Of a DNA stretch of 64,000 bases, positions 25,150-34,229 are shown piece after piece. Position 1 is the stretch's first letter; every line of letters starts with the position of its first letter. Source of the stretch: CAKZNE01 sp002695025 (lineage in GTDB: Bacteria; Bacteroidota; Bacteroidia; Flavobacteriales; Schleiferiaceae); contig CAJWML010000018.1 in assembly GCA_913043285.1 (NCBI GenBank), positions 19,210 through 83,209 on the forward strand, given 5' to 3'. The notes beneath the pieces were generated by a model, which made no database searches, was not told where the DNA came from, and worked only from the letters and a program-made list of their open reading frames with translations. The position numbers were made by a program, and so were the translations under genes.

Positions 25150-25170
25150 TCCCGCAGCGGTACTGCGGGA
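25150..25170. terminator. Hairpin terminator between purE and the LytTR gene
   Basis: An 8-bp perfect stem TCCCGCAG / CTGCGGGA with a 5-base loop. On the minus strand it is followed by a T-rich tract, so it fits best as terminator of the LytTR/kinase transcript, 124 bases beyond that stop. It lies 8 bases after purE and may act on both strands. The remaining bases to 25293 hold nothing recognisable. Confidence 0.65.
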
Positions 25171-25293
25171 AATAAGGGAAAACGAAACCAAAACAGATAG
25201 GACTGTTTTTGAGTATCTAAAGATCCTGAGAAATAGTGTCTTTTTAAGGCACCAATGATTTAAAGATGCCTTCCGATTTGCTTCCGCACTAAA

Positions 25294-26052
25294 TTATAAG
25301 TTCTTCAGCGTGCTTAGTAATTGCTCTTTCTTGCGATTGGCAACAGGTATCTTAGAACCGTCTTCCAGTATAAGGTAACCCCCGTCCGTTTGAACGTATC
25401 TTTTCAGGAAATTCATATTTACAAGGTGCGACTTGTGCACCCGGTTGAAATTATAACCGGTAAGCATGGTATCAAACTCCTTAAGGGTTTTAGAAGCCAA
25501 TAGCGATTTATCGTTCTTCAGGTGAAAAGTAGTGTAGTTACTACTGGACTCCAGGCGAATAATATCTGCCAGCTTGATAACGTGCATGCCATCTGAAGTG
25601 GGCACCACTATTTTTTTAGGAGAATCCGAAGCCTGGCGGATATTTTCCACGAGCACATTGAGATTGGCGGCATGGGGAGGCAAGCCTTTTTGATCCTCCA
25701 CCTTCCGAATGGCCCTCACCAGTTCCTCCGGATCAATGGGTTTCAAAAGATAATCGAGCGCACTGAATTTGATGGCTTTAATAGCAAACTCATCATGAGC
25801 TGTAATAAAAATGATCTTGGGCTGTACCTCACTGTTCTTGGCTACTTCATCAAGAATATCAAAACCACTCTCTCCGGCCAGTTTAATGTCCAGGAAAACT
25901 GCATCGGGCTTACTATTGGTAATAGCCGCAATACCGTCCTTTACATTTCCTGCTTCCGCAGCAATTTCCACTTCGGGACAAAACAGATCCAGCTTACCTT
26001 TTAAGGAATCCCTGGAGTTCTCTTCATCATCAATGATTACAACCTGTATCAT
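25294..26052 (-). CDS. LytTR-family response regulator
   Basis: 252-residue two-component regulator. The receiver domain (1-120) starts MIQVVIIDDEENSRDSL and has the acceptor D55 in AVFLDIKLAGESG, followed by FITAHDEFA and LLKPIDPEELVRA. The C-terminal LytTR DNA-binding domain (about 150-250) shows LADIIRLESSSNYTTFHL, ASKTLKEFDTML and FNRVHKSHLVNMNFL. The start is ATG 26052; an in-frame codon 30 bases upstream would add a stretch unlike receivers and nearly overlap the kinase stop at 26079. It follows its kinase by 26 bases and almost certainly forms a pair with it. Targets are unknown; the divergent outer-membrane genes are candidates. Confidence 0.93.
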   Translation of the reverse strand: MIQVVIIDDEENSRDSLKGKLDLFCPEVEIAAEAGNVKDGIAAITNSKPDAVFLDIKLAGESGFDILDEVAKNSEVQPKIIFITAHDEFAIKAIKFSALDYLLKPIDPEELVRAIRKVEDQKGLPPHAANLNVLVENIRQASDSPKKIVVPTSDGMHVIKLADIIRLESSSNYTTFHLKNDKSLLASKTLKEFDTMLTGYNFNRVHKSHLVNMNFLKRYVQTDGGYLILEDGSKIPVANRKKEQLLSTLKNL

Positions 26053-26078
26053 ATTAATCTTTTTGTAAAAATAAACAT

Positions 26079-28991
26079 TCAAATACTCTCGGCCGGTAAT
26101 TTGATTACCACTTTTGTTCCGGCAGCCGTGCCGTCACTATTTAGCTTATCCTCTATGGTGATATCTACTTTTTCACTCATAGATACCCTAAGAAGCCTCA
26201 ATCGGTCACGGTTTATCTGGGTAGCCATAGAGCGGTGATCTTTCCGTTTGTTCAACTCCCGGGCTCTTTTCCGCCCTATTCCGTTATCCTCTACCTCCAC
26301 GATCAGCAGGTCATCCTCCAGTATAAAACGGATATCCAATTTACCGGAATGCTCTAATGGTTTCAGACCATGAAGGATAGCGTTTTCCACATGCGGTTGA
26401 ATGAGCATGGGTGGAATCCCCACATCATAATCCATTTCATCATCTACCTCAATGTGATACTCGAATTTTCCCTGGAACCGTAGTTTTTCAAGTTCAAGAT
26501 AGTTTTTTAGTATGGATACTTCCGTTTCTACCGGGTGAAGGTGTTCCATTGATGATTCAAGGGTCAGTCTCATCAATTTTGCGAAATTATTGAGATACCG
26601 CACCGCTTTCTCAGGATCCTTTTTGAAGATAAAACTGCTGATAGAATCGAGGGCGTTGAAAATAAAATGGGGGTTCATTTGAAGGCGAAGAGCTTTCCGC
26701 TCCATTTCAAGCAAGGCATTCTCAAGCCTTAAACGGTGATTAACCCTTTTCACGCGGTCCATGATGAAAGCTAAGGTGAGTCCACCCAACAGCAGAACTG
26801 TAAAGGTTATGAACCACCACCTCATCCATACCGGGCGCAGTATCCTGAATTGATATTCCACCTGCACCGGGCTCCAGGCTTCTCCCAGCCGCGATACCTG
26901 AGCCTGAAAAGTATATTCTCCTGGCTTTATATTGGGGAAAACTGCTTCCCGCCTGCTTCCCGCCACAGTCCACTCATCCGACTGGCCCCGGAGGCGGTAA
27001 CGATACTGAAGGTTTTCTTTTTGGTATTCCGTTAAGCCTGAGAAGTTGAAACTGAGAAAGTTCAGATCATGGGGAAGCCTTACTTCAGCGGGCAGCAGCG
27101 TAAACCGCAGGGAATCATCGGCATACTCCGGCAGGCTATTGTTCTGCCCAAGGAACAATTTAATATCGGTCAGTATCAATTCCGGCTCAGGCTTTTTCGA
27201 TTGGAAACCATCGAGATCCAGCACCTGTAAGCCTTCCGTGGTACCCACCAACAGTTTATCCCGGTTTGCAGCAATGGATTGGGGAGTACAGCTTTGACCG
27301 TTCTGGCCGGCCACATAAGGAAGCTTTATGATATGGGCCGGATTCCCATTGCGGATCTCATAAATCCCTTTGTTCGTTCCCATCCAAACGGACCCATTCC
27401 CTGAAATGGCCATGGACTGTATTTCGGCAAAACCAAATTTTTCAACCGGTATACGGCTTACCCCGGAGCTACTGAAATGAAAAACTCCTTCGGTGAGGCT
27501 ACCCGCCCATAATTCATTCTTATTCTTTGCGGCAAAACAACTAAAGCGCAAACTATCCAGGCGAATACCGTTCATCTCCGTCAACACCTGCCATTCACCA
27601 TCCGCATAGCGAAAAAATCCCTGGGTATACGTACCACACCAAAGCGAACCATCCTGACCTTCTGAAATACTGAAAATGGTAGCCGGGGGAAGATCATTTT
27701 TCTGAGAAACATTCTCTATGCGGCCATTACTATAACTGAACAATCCCGCACCCATACCCAGCCAAAGCCGATTGGAACTGTTTTTCATGGAAAAAACAAA
27801 ATCGCCACCGCCCGGAGTTCTTACTTCTTGAAAGCCACGCTCACTCTTACGGATAAGCCCATTCTCGGTACCCAGCCATATATCTCCTTCAAAGGCTGCA
27901 ATAGAAAGAGTTAAACCGTAAGGAAAGCCGTTGGCGCGGTCATACACCTTAGCGGCACCATTTTGCACATGGGCAAAACCCGATACCAAACCGGTGTAAA
28001 TACTATTTTCCTTATCCTGGCAAATGCCAAAAACCTGTGAGGAGGCTGAACCTAGATCTGTGTAGGTACGCCAGTCCAGGCTCTCCAGCTTCACCAGGCC
28101 TTTGTTGGAAAAGAGCCAGATCACACCGTTGTCATCGGCATAACAACCTTTGTAGTCCTGCTGCGGAAGGCCATTTTCATCGCTTAACTTAATAAGCTTC
28201 CCCGCCTGCTTACGGATGGTAAGTTCACCATTCGCCAGCGCCAGGCCATAATCTTCCGAAAGAAAAATGTCTTTCCATGGAGCAACGCGGGTACGCAAGT
28301 GCTGCCCGGAATAATCATACACTCTAAGTTCACCCCGGAATAAGGCATACAATTCCTTTTCTCCTGCCACCAGCTTCAGCACTTCTCCGCTATCTACAAG
28401 GTGAATGGCATTATCCCGTAAAACCTTCAGTCCTTTTTTAGCCGCTATCCAAACCTTTTGGTCTTTAACCTGCAGGTGATTGACCATTCCTGCGCTCTGA
28501 GCCACCAGGCTATCCCATTGTCCGTTTTGATCCACCAGCCACATGGCACCGGCCTGGTCTGCCACTACTAAATGTAAACTATCGTAAAGAGCGGCACTCC
28601 TTAAGCGGGAGTTGGAGCCAGGTACTGTGTATTCGTATTGATGATGGCCATCAAATTTGAGCACCCCCTGCTCCAGGGTTACCCATATATTCCCGTGAGC
28701 ATCTTCCATAAGGCTGGTCATAAAAAGACGGGAGCCCTGAGATGGTGAAGTATAGGTTTTAAAATCGTAGCCATCGTACCGCAGCAAACCGTTACCTTCC
28801 GTAGCTATCCAGTAGATACCTCTTGAATCCCGCAGCATATCATTAACGCGGCTATTTGGCATTCCCTGTTCCAGGCCTATGAGATCGAAATCATACACCT
28901 GTGCATGGCCCAACTGTATACACAGCAATAAATCCAGGATCACACAGCAAAAAACCGTGCGAAGTGTATGGATGTGAGTGTTGCTGAGCAT
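26079..28991 (-). CDS. Sensor histidine kinase with periplasmic two-component propellers
   Basis: 970 residues. Signal peptide (about 1-31, ending GHAQ) and a periplasmic region with repeated propeller signatures (RGIYWIATEGNGLLRYDG, GNIWVTLEQGVLKFDG, DIWLGTENGLIRKSE, GSVWMGTNKGIYEIRNG). Then comes a Y_Y_Y-like domain (LQYRYRLRGQSDEWT), one membrane helix (WWFITFTVLLLGGLTLAFIM) and a LytS-type kinase: QMNPHFIFNALDSISSFIF with the phospho-accepting His near residue 775, then IPPMLIQPHVENAILHGL and EVEDNGIGR of the ATPase domain. It pairs with the LytTR regulator downstream. Unlike starch-type hybrid HTCS proteins, the receiver and output are on a separate protein. It is divergent from the outer-membrane gene pair, 45 bases away. 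Confidence 0.93.
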   Translation of the reverse strand: MLSNTHIHTLRTVFCCVILDLLLCIQLGHAQVYDFDLIGLEQGMPNSRVNDMLRDSRGIYWIATEGNGLLRYDGYDFKTYTSPSQGSRLFMTSLMEDAHGNIWVTLEQGVLKFDGHHQYEYTVPGSNSRLRSAALYDSLHLVVADQAGAMWLVDQNGQWDSLVAQSAGMVNHLQVKDQKVWIAAKKGLKVLRDNAIHLVDSGEVLKLVAGEKELYALFRGELRVYDYSGQHLRTRVAPWKDIFLSEDYGLALANGELTIRKQAGKLIKLSDENGLPQQDYKGCYADDNGVIWLFSNKGLVKLESLDWRTYTDLGSASSQVFGICQDKENSIYTGLVSGFAHVQNGAAKVYDRANGFPYGLTLSIAAFEGDIWLGTENGLIRKSERGFQEVRTPGGGDFVFSMKNSSNRLWLGMGAGLFSYSNGRIENVSQKNDLPPATIFSISEGQDGSLWCGTYTQGFFRYADGEWQVLTEMNGIRLDSLRFSCFAAKNKNELWAGSLTEGVFHFSSSGVSRIPVEKFGFAEIQSMAISGNGSVWMGTNKGIYEIRNGNPAHIIKLPYVAGQNGQSCTPQSIAANRDKLLVGTTEGLQVLDLDGFQSKKPEPELILTDIKLFLGQNNSLPEYADDSLRFTLLPAEVRLPHDLNFLSFNFSGLTEYQKENLQYRYRLRGQSDEWTVAGSRREAVFPNIKPGEYTFQAQVSRLGEAWSPVQVEYQFRILRPVWMRWWFITFTVLLLGGLTLAFIMDRVKRVNHRLRLENALLEMERKALRLQMNPHFIFNALDSISSFIFKKDPEKAVRYLNNFAKLMRLTLESSMEHLHPVETEVSILKNYLELEKLRFQGKFEYHIEVDDEMDYDVGIPPMLIQPHVENAILHGLKPLEHSGKLDIRFILEDDLLIVEVEDNGIGRKRARELNKRKDHRSMATQINRDRLRLLRVSMSEKVDITIEDKLNSDGTAAGTKVVIKLPAESI

Positions 28992-29036
28992 GAGCCTAAA
29001 TATTCATAATAAATACAGTATTTTCAAAGTCTGGTT

Positions 29037-29840
29037 ATGAAAAGGATTTGGATACTGCTGCTGTTTCCCTGTTGGGTCTCGGCTCAAAATTACGGTAATC
29101 TGTCCGGAGGACGCTCAGCAGCCATGGCTCACAGCAGCGTGGCCATTGAGGATGTTTGGGCAGCTCACCATAACCAGGCTGCCCTGGCCTGGCTGAAAAA
29201 GCCCGAAATGGGCTTGAGTTACGAGAACCGGTATTTTCTAAAAGATCTAGCCATCGGTAATTCAGCATTCGTCTATCCTACGGAATGGGGTACACTGGGA
29301 CTTAGCATGTCCTATTTCGGTTTTGAGCTTTACAATCAATCCAAATTTGGACTTAACTACAGCCGGGCTTTTGGCCGATTCTTCAGCTTTGGCCTGCAGG
29401 TTAATTATGAGAATTTCTACGTAAGTGAAGGAACCACAACCTCAGGAGCCGTTACTTATGAAGCCGGCATCATCGGGAAGCCCTTGCCCGGCTTAAACAT
29501 CGGTTTCCACATTTACAACCCCACCAGCCAGCTCAAGAATACCCTTACAGAAGAAACCCTTCCCTACATTGGCCGGCTTGGCGTTCGTTATGAATTCAGT
29601 AAAGATGCTGCTCTTCATGCTGAAGTACGGAAGCAACAAGAACTGCCCGAACGCTATGCATTGGGATTTGAATACCGCCTGATTGAGATTTTATCTCTCC
29701 GAACGGGAGCGGCCCTACAACCCCTGACCAATACTTTCGGGCTGGGTCTGAAATTTGCTTCATTTCGCACCGATCTTGCTTATGAGTACGCGCAGGTATT
29801 GGGCAGTAACGCCACCATTAGCCTTCAATACGAGTTTTGA
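29037..29840 (+). CDS. Small outer-membrane beta-barrel protein, PorV/FadL-like
   Basis: 267 residues with signal peptide (MKRIWILLLFPCWVSAQ, 1-17). The mature start NYGNLSGGRSAAMAHSSVAI..VWAAHHNQAALAWL is the typical N-terminus of PorV/PorQ and FadL-type Bacteroidota barrels. Alternating aromatic/hydrophobic strands continue to a C-terminal Phe (ISLQYEF), expected for outer-membrane insertion. It is shorter than PorV (about 380 residues), so it is not the T9SS shuttle itself. The stop overlaps the TTG start of the next gene, so the two are coupled. Function is unknown; a partner or channel role with the helix-hairpin-helix barrel is an inference. Confidence 0.7.
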   Translation: MKRIWILLLFPCWVSAQNYGNLSGGRSAAMAHSSVAIEDVWAAHHNQAALAWLKKPEMGLSYENRYFLKDLAIGNSAFVYPTEWGTLGLSMSYFGFELYNQSKFGLNYSRAFGRFFSFGLQVNYENFYVSEGTTTSGAVTYEAGIIGKPLPGLNIGFHIYNPTSQLKNTLTEETLPYIGRLGVRYEFSKDAALHAEVRKQQELPERYALGFEYRLIEILSLRTGAALQPLTNTFGLGLKFASFRTDLAYEYAQVLGSNATISLQYEF

Positions 29841-31867
29841 GAAGGCTATTCCTGATATCGGTTTTCTTCTATGCTGCCACTCCCCTCTTTTTGCAGGCAC
29901 AGACCCCTTCCCGGTCGCTGGAATATGAGATCGAATCACTGGCGGAGGGCAATGAAGAGAACGAAACGGATTTTGTACAGCTGGCCGAACAGCTGGAGTT
30001 ACTGCGAGAAAACCCCATACCGGTAAATTTTGCCGAAGCCGAAGACTTCCAGAAGCTCCCCTATCTCAACATCTTCCAGGTGCACAACCTTATGGAATAC
30101 CGGAGGCAGACTGGCTTCCTGTACACTCCCTATGAATTGGCCGTTATTAAAGGCTTTGACCGGGAAACAATTGAAAAGATCCTGCCTTTCCTCAGTTTTA
30201 CCACGCAACAGTTGGTACCCTCCATAGAGGCCAAAAAAGTATGGCTCTACAGTAACCACAACCTGATCTATCGCACCGCTATTCCCTTTCAGCAAAGAGA
30301 TGGCTATACTGATGCGGATGGCTACAAAGGCAGCCCTCAATCGCACTACCTGAGGTGGCGGAGCACCTACCGCGATATCCTGTCTTTTAATATCACAGCC
30401 CAGCAGGATGCCGGGGAGCCTTTTGGAGGCAGCACGGGTGTTGATTTTCTTTCCGGTCATCTAGCTATCCAGAATTATGGCCGTCTTAAGAGTCTGATTG
30501 TAGGGGATTACCAGGTAGAATTTGGACAGGGTTTGGCACTTTGGAGCGGCCTTACGTTCGGAAAATCTGCAGAACCCGTTGAAATAAAGCGTTATGCGCG
30601 GGGGCTCCGACCATTTTCAGGGGCCGAGGAAAACCGATTTCTGCGGGGAGCCGCTGCCACCTATCGCATTCTGCCCGGAACCGATGTAAGCTTGTTCTAT
30701 TCCTCCAACCGGGTAGATGCCAATATCAGTGCTGTAGATACACTCACCGGAAATGCCATGATCAGCTCACTTCAAACCACGGGTTTGCATCGCACAAGCA
30801 ACGAGATTGCGGATAAGAACAGTAACCTTTTGCAAATCACAGGTGGCAATATCAATTACCGGGGCAACCGTTTCTCCATAGGTAGCACCCTAAGCAACTA
30901 CCAGCTAAAGTACCCGCTGGAGCGAAGCGACCAGCTTTACCAGCAATTCCGCTTTCAGGGCACCCGGCTCACCCAGTATTCACTCGATTTTAATTATCTC
31001 TTTCGCGACCTTAATGTTTTTGGGGAAGGTGCACTTTCCGACAACGGGGGAAAAGCAGGAACCATTGGATTGCAAAGCCACCCGGCCGAAGCCCTGTACT
31101 TAACAATACTGTATCGGCATTTTGAGAATAGGTACCAGTTTCTTTATAATGCGCCTTTTGCAGAAAGCGGGAACTATGGTGAGCAAGGTACTTATCTTGG
31201 TTTTCAGTGGTTGATGGGTCCCGTATTCAAATTACGGTCCTACCTGGACATCTACCGCTTTAACTGGCTCCGCTTTCGGGTAAATGCCCCCTCATCAGGA
31301 CGGGATGTACTGGGTCAGTTGGATGCCTCTTTTAACCGCAGATTCAGTATGTATTTCCGGTTTAAAAATGAACGCCAGCAAGTGAATAGCAGACTGGAAT
31401 CCACAGGCCCTCAGTTAAGCTATCAGCAAAGGAGCACTGCACGATTACATGCCAGCTACCAGGTGTACTACAACCTGCGCATGGCTTCCAGGTTGGAACT
31501 TTCCTTTTATGAATTGGAAGGAGAACGCGAAAAGGGAAATGTGATTTTCCAGGATATACAATATGCATTCCGGAAGACCCCTTTGCGGTTTACGCTCCGC
31601 TATGCCCTGATAGACACCAAAAGCTTTAATACCAGGATCTACGCCTACGAGAATGACCTTACCTACGCCTTCAGTATTCCACCTTATTACGGTAGCAGTA
31701 CCCGCTTTTACCTGCTGGTTGATTATACGGTACTGGAAAACCTCAGCCTGGAGGCCAGGTATGAGATTACCCGCTTTTCCGACCGGGATGAAATAAGCAG
31801 TGGGCTGAACCGTATTGCAGGGAATATCCAAAGTGGATTATCGCTACAGGCTATCTGGAAACTTTAG
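29837..31867 (+). CDS. Outer-membrane barrel with N-terminal ComEA-like helix-hairpin-helix region
   Basis: 676 residues starting at TTG 29837, overlapping the previous stop. Signal peptide 1-22 (FFYAATPLFLQAQ). Residues about 62-119 align with the ComEA double helix-hairpin-helix: PVNFAEAEDFQKLP, NLMEYRRQTGFLYTPYEL, IKGFDRETIEKI. The first hairpin, usually LPGIG, reads LPYLN, so the glycines that contact DNA backbone are lost; the second hairpin keeps one Gly (GFD). The remaining 550 residues have barrel-like strands (SLIVGDYQVEFGQGLALW, FRLRFTLRYAL-type segments). The protein ends in Trp-Lys-Leu, not Phe. Such proteins recur in Bacteroidota as uncharacterised helix-hairpin-helix proteins. 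It may be a DNA- or protein-binding outer-membrane channel, but nothing proves this. Confidence 0.72.
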   Translation: MRRLFLISVFFYAATPLFLQAQTPSRSLEYEIESLAEGNEENETDFVQLAEQLELLRENPIPVNFAEAEDFQKLPYLNIFQVHNLMEYRRQTGFLYTPYELAVIKGFDRETIEKILPFLSFTTQQLVPSIEAKKVWLYSNHNLIYRTAIPFQQRDGYTDADGYKGSPQSHYLRWRSTYRDILSFNITAQQDAGEPFGGSTGVDFLSGHLAIQNYGRLKSLIVGDYQVEFGQGLALWSGLTFGKSAEPVEIKRYARGLRPFSGAEENRFLRGAAATYRILPGTDVSLFYSSNRVDANISAVDTLTGNAMISSLQTTGLHRTSNEIADKNSNLLQITGGNINYRGNRFSIGSTLSNYQLKYPLERSDQLYQQFRFQGTRLTQYSLDFNYLFRDLNVFGEGALSDNGGKAGTIGLQSHPAEALYLTILYRHFENRYQFLYNAPFAESGNYGEQGTYLGFQWLMGPVFKLRSYLDIYRFNWLRFRVNAPSSGRDVLGQLDASFNRRFSMYFRFKNERQQVNSRLESTGPQLSYQQRSTARLHASYQVYYNLRMASRLELSFYELEGEREKGNVIFQDIQYAFRKTPLRFTLRYALIDTKSFNTRIYAYENDLTYAFSIPPYYGSSTRFYLLVDYTVLENLSLEARYEITRFSDRDEISSGLNRIAGNIQSGLSLQAIWKL

Positions 31868-33096
31868 TTGTAACGGAGCTTAAAACCCACCCGTTCCAGG
31901 TCTTTCCAGAAACTGGTATAGCTTTTATTCACCACCCCAGGGTCTTCAATACCAATAGGATGCATCAGGGCTAAGGGTGCAAAGGACATCGCCATACGAT
32001 GATCACCCCAGGTTTTAAAGACCACACCTTGCAGGTGCTGGATCCCTTTATGGATCTGCAGGTAATCATCTCCAATTTCTATTTCGGCACCCGTTTTTTG
32101 CAATTCCGTCTGCAAAGCCAGCAAGCGGTCGGTTTCCTTGATACGCAGGGTCTGCAAACCCTTGATCCTTACCCCTATATTGAGTGCAGCAAAAGCCACC
32201 GCCAGGGTCTGTGCCAGGTCCGGGTTATGGATCAGACTTATTTCGAAAAAATCCCGCGTGTCCCTTTCCCCTTTTTTAAGGCGAAAGCCGGATCCTATAT
32301 AGTGTGAAACAAGGCCCAGTGGCTGGAATAGCCCACTTACAAAGGCGTCACCCTGCAGGCTATAATCCCTGAAACCGGGAAGGTATATTTCAGTCTTTTG
32401 GGCAAGTAAGCCGATCAAAAACCAATAGGAAGCGGAGCTCCAATCCGGTTCCACCTGGAAACGCAAAGGTCTTTGAGGCACATACGCGTTAATGCGAATG
32501 CGCTCTCCGTCAATGGAAACCTGAAAACCCAACCTCCGCATAAGATTTGCGGTCAGGTAGATATAGGGCGCTGAAACAGAAAAACCGGTCATGTGAAGGA
32601 CCAGGCCTTTATGCAAAGCAGGACCTATCATCATCAGAGCCGAAATAAACTGGCTACTGACACCACTGTTCAGCTGCACTTCTCCACCCATTAGTTTTTC
32701 ACCCTTTATACGGAGTGGCGGATACCCGCTCTCCCCGAGATAATGGATCTCCGCTCCTAAACTGGCAAGAGCATCCACCAGTACCCCAATAGGCCGTTCG
32801 TGCATACGCGCAGTACCGCTCAAGGTAATTTCTTCACCTTCTTGTAAGGCATAATAGGCGGTCAGGAACCGCATGGCGGTTCCGGCATCCCCCACATTCA
32901 CATTTGGCCCCTCTTCCTGAAATGCGCCTTGAAGGTATTGGGTATCCTTACTATTGGACAACCCCACAATCTCCAGGTCCGGAAAATAGAGGTGCTTCAG
33001 GATCAGCAGGCGATTGGACTCACTCTTGCTCCCTGGGATATCCACCTTGCCGATCACCCGACCGTTGGGATGACTTATATGAAGAACATCTACCAA
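31864..33096 (-). CDS. aroA: 3-phosphoshikimate 1-carboxyvinyltransferase (EPSP synthase)
   Basis: Joins shikimate 3-phosphate and PEP to EPSP in aromatic amino acid synthesis. 410 residues. Motifs: IPGSKSESNRLLIL, GDAGTAMRFLTAYYAL, LSGTARMHERPIGVLVDAL, NSGVSSQFISALMM, IKETDRLLALQTEL and TWGDHRMAMSFA, covering the S3P and PEP sites. The start overlaps the aroB stop by 7 bases, so the pair is an operon. The stop overlaps that of the convergent barrel gene by 4 bases. Confidence 0.95.
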   Translation of the reverse strand: MVDVLHISHPNGRVIGKVDIPGSKSESNRLLILKHLYFPDLEIVGLSNSKDTQYLQGAFQEEGPNVNVGDAGTAMRFLTAYYALQEGEEITLSGTARMHERPIGVLVDALASLGAEIHYLGESGYPPLRIKGEKLMGGEVQLNSGVSSQFISALMMIGPALHKGLVLHMTGFSVSAPYIYLTANLMRRLGFQVSIDGERIRINAYVPQRPLRFQVEPDWSSASYWFLIGLLAQKTEIYLPGFRDYSLQGDAFVSGLFQPLGLVSHYIGSGFRLKKGERDTRDFFEISLIHNPDLAQTLAVAFAALNIGVRIKGLQTLRIKETDRLLALQTELQKTGAEIEIGDDYLQIHKGIQHLQGVVFKTWGDHRMAMSFAPLALMHPIGIEDPGVVNKSYTSFWKDLERVGFKLRYN

Positions 33097-34133
33097 GCCT
33101 GTAATCTCATTATAACATTGAAAATGGCGCTTTCAGGCACCACTATATCCTGCTTCACCATACCTGGGTCCGAAAGCAGGGTAAAGAATATTTCGCCTTT
33201 CCGATTTTTTTTATCCTGCTTTACCACTTCCAGGATCCGTTCCGGATCACCAGTCACCTCCACATCATGAAAATGATCACCAATGCGGTGAGCCGCCTCT
33301 TCAGCAACCTCCTTATCCATACCCGCAAACTCCGCTGAGAGCAGAAGCTCACCCATCATACCCAGGGCAACAGCCTCTCCGTGTAAAAGTGGTTCGCCTT
33401 CTTCATGCGATACCGTTTCCAGTGCATGTCCCAGGGTGTGTCCGAAATTCAGGATCTTCCGCAAACCTGATTCCCTGAAATCCTTTTCAACCACCTTGGA
33501 TTTGATCTCTATAGACTTGCGGATCATGATGGTATCCGGCAGTGCTTCTTTAATGTTGAGCTGCAAAAGTTGTTTCCAATACTCCCTGTCAGCTATCAGT
33601 CCGTGTTTCAACATTTCAGCATAACCGGAACGTCTTTCTTCAAAAGGTAACGTTTCCAGAAAACGATTCAGGACGTACACCCTCTCCGGGTTCAGGAATA
33701 AACCCACCCGGTTTTTGAGATGATCCAGGTTAATTCCCGTTTTACCTCCCACGGAGGCATCAACCTGCGAGAGTACGGTAGTCGGAAAATTGACAAACGG
33801 TATCCCCCTCATGTAAGTACCCGCCAGCATACCTCCCAGGTCACTTACCACACCTCCCCCCAGATTCACCAGCAGGGAGTATCGGTCCGCACGAAGATCG
33901 GATAGGGCCATCCAAAGCTGCACCAATACTTCCGGTGATTTACTGGCTTCTCCCGGTTCAATCTCCAGCACCTCCATTTCACCCAGCTCCCCCAGCTCCT
34001 GGAGAAGTGGCACGAGACAATGCTCATGGGTATTCTCATCTACCAGAAAAAAAACTTTTGAAAATCCAGATTGATTAAGGTAATCCTGGAAATCCTGAAT
34101 TGCTTCTTCATCAAAGAGTATAGGGTGAGACAT
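33090..34133 (-). CDS. aroB: 3-dehydroquinate synthase
   Basis: NAD- and metal-dependent cyclisation of DAHP to 3-dehydroquinate, the second shikimate-pathway step. 347 residues. Motifs: NLGGGVVSDLGGMLAGTYMR, FPTTVLSQVDASVGGKTGIN, LNFGHTLGHALE (metal-binding His residues) and LLHGEAVALGM. The gene is upstream of aroA in the same transcript, with a 7-base overlap. No exact promoter box is seen in the 96-base gap to the divergent proline dehydrogenase gene. Confidence 0.96.
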   Translation of the reverse strand: MSHPILFDEEAIQDFQDYLNQSGFSKVFFLVDENTHEHCLVPLLQELGELGEMEVLEIEPGEASKSPEVLVQLWMALSDLRADRYSLLVNLGGGVVSDLGGMLAGTYMRGIPFVNFPTTVLSQVDASVGGKTGINLDHLKNRVGLFLNPERVYVLNRFLETLPFEERRSGYAEMLKHGLIADREYWKQLLQLNIKEALPDTIMIRKSIEIKSKVVEKDFRESGLRKILNFGHTLGHALETVSHEEGEPLLHGEAVALGMMGELLLSAEFAGMDKEVAEEAAHRIGDHFHDVEVTGDPERILEVVKQDKKNRKGEIFFTLLSDPGMVKQDIVVPESAIFNVIMRLQAW

Positions 34134-34204
34134 TATGAAGGTGTTAGTTTGGTTTTTTTAGGCTTTGAAAGTACTAAAACCTCAGCGCTTTAATACTGTT
34201 CTAT

Positions 34205-34212
34205 TACTTTTG
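34205..34212 (+). promoter_or_regulatory. Candidate -7 promoter box for proline dehydrogenase
   Basis: TACTTTTG matches TAnnTTTG and ends 17 bases before ATG 34230. A TTTG lies further upstream but at a distance longer than the expected -33 spacing. Confidence 0.45.
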
Positions 34213-34229
34213 AAAACTTTTTTACGAGT

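Noticed and set aside
25150..25170. Hairpin after purE as a regulatory (purine riboswitch) element
   Set aside because: It is a simple 8-bp stem-loop downstream of the gene, better explained as a terminator.
29037..29840. PorV, the T9SS outer-membrane shuttle
   Set aside because: At 267 residues it is too short for PorV and lies away from other T9SS core genes; only a general barrel call is justified.
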